This document shows positions 39,577-39,688 of a DNA stretch of 39,688 nt, piece after piece. The DNA comes from Bacteroidia bacterium. Its GTDB lineage: Bacteria > Bacteroidota > Bacteroidia > Cytophagales > Cyclobacteriaceae. The stretch's first letter is position 1. Each line of letters begins with the position of its first letter. The stretch lies in the NCBI GenBank assembly GCA_030425425.1, contig JAUIAO010000056.1:1-39688 (forward strand), written 5' to 3'. Made by a program: the position numbers and the translations under genes. The notes under the pieces are model-generated. The model was not told where the DNA came from, did not search any database, and saw only the letters and a program-made list of their open reading frames with translations.

Positions 39577-39688
39577 ATCGAGTAGGAAACAAAGATAGGT
39601 GATCAAACCTATCTTTGTTGTCCTCTCACACCACCCAGCGTACTCTCGTACTGGGCGGTTTCTCTAAAGACATGTCGATAGTAGTCAG
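39577..39688 (-). mobile_element. 3' end of a group II intron (domains V and VI), truncated by the window edge
   Basis: Read on the minus strand, the segment 39661-39628 forms a 34-nt domain-V-like hairpin: A-A-A-C-C-G-C-C-C-A-G-T-A-C, GAGA tetraloop, then GTACGC-TGGGTGGTGT with a two-base bulge. GTGAGAGG follows. Next comes a domain-VI-like stem (12 bp: 39607-39618 with 39589-39600), ending in CCTACTCGAT, the usual 3' end of bacterial group II introns, at 39577. The rest of the intron, including any reverse transcriptase gene, lies beyond 39688. The catalytic triad position reads AAC rather than AGC by my alignment. Confidence 0.6.

Noticed and set aside
39215-39592. Minus-strand open frame at the right end
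   Set aside because: It starts inside the group II intron end and overlaps the plus-strand lipoprotein gene; composition is not protein-like.
39589-39618. Intrinsic terminator (12-bp stem ACAAAGATAGGT)
   Set aside because: There is no T-run, and the domain-V hairpin and CCTACTCGAT end beside it make a group II intron domain VI the better reading.

Overview
The window is a piece of chromosome from a free-living, probably marine or sediment, member of the Bacteroidota, most likely Cytophagales-like (this rank is inference). The evidence is a type IX secretion C-terminal sorting domain on a secreted protease, SusC-like TonB receptor architecture with an N-terminal carboxypeptidase-regulatory domain, many small lipoproteins, a LytS/LytTR two-component pair, a DksA-like protein of the Bacteroidota type, and promoters of the form TTTG-N19-TAnnTTTG rather than sigma70 -35/-10 boxes. 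Most genes are housekeeping or general-metabolism genes in short operons with frequent strand changes.

Layout: 1-1034 holds an IS200-like element whose transposase has an in-frame stop at codon 6, and the 3' remnant of a DUF4241-type gene that the element abuts. 1056-3269 (minus): cytidine deaminase, rhomboid protease, polyprenyl diphosphate synthase. 3420-4585: a REP-associated tyrosine transposase (RAYT) flanked on both sides by REP-like palindromes, including a 53-bp exact direct repeat. 4586-6318 (minus): polyphosphate kinase 2 and a SRAP protein. 6377-7934: a small GNAT protein and a plant-type asparaginase, convergent over two related hairpins. 8004-9735 (plus): DksA-like protein, ScpB and RluB-type pseudouridine synthase. 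9763-12100: unknown membrane protein and unknown lipoprotein. 12174-16457 (minus): sensor kinase, LytTR regulator and TonB-dependent receptor. 16573-20316: divergent secreted proteases (S8 with T9SS tag, M57-like lipoprotein). 20380-23202: aldose epimerase-like protein, MORN-like protein, acyltransferase. 23285-28477 (minus): a tightly packed five-gene operon of ethanolamine permease, iron alcohol dehydrogenase, class-I glutamine amidotransferase (PuuD-like), aldehyde dehydrogenase and a lipoprotein. 28975-30993: eukaryotic-type (GH13_8) glycogen branching enzyme. 31199-36079: Fic protein, secreted endonuclease/phosphatase-like protein, large FAD/Fe-S dehydrogenase. 36107-36917: MntA/HepT toxin-antitoxin pair. 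36977-39388: patatin, a small unknown gene, AMP nucleosidase and a lipoprotein. 39577-39688: the 3' end of a group II intron on the minus strand that runs out of the window.

The two most interesting signals are: (1) the Eat/ADH/PuuD-like/ALDH operon, which contains every step except the ligase of a hypothetical gamma-glutamylation route from ethanolamine to glycine; and (2) a regular array of alternating inverted 9-mers (TTATTTAAS/STTAAATAA) with an exact 42-bp period in its promoter-proximal part, laid over the predicted promoter of the Fic gene, a strong candidate for an autoregulatory operator read by the Fic protein's C-terminal winged helix. No tRNA, rRNA or CRISPR array was seen. All family assignments come from reading motifs by eye; no database search was run.
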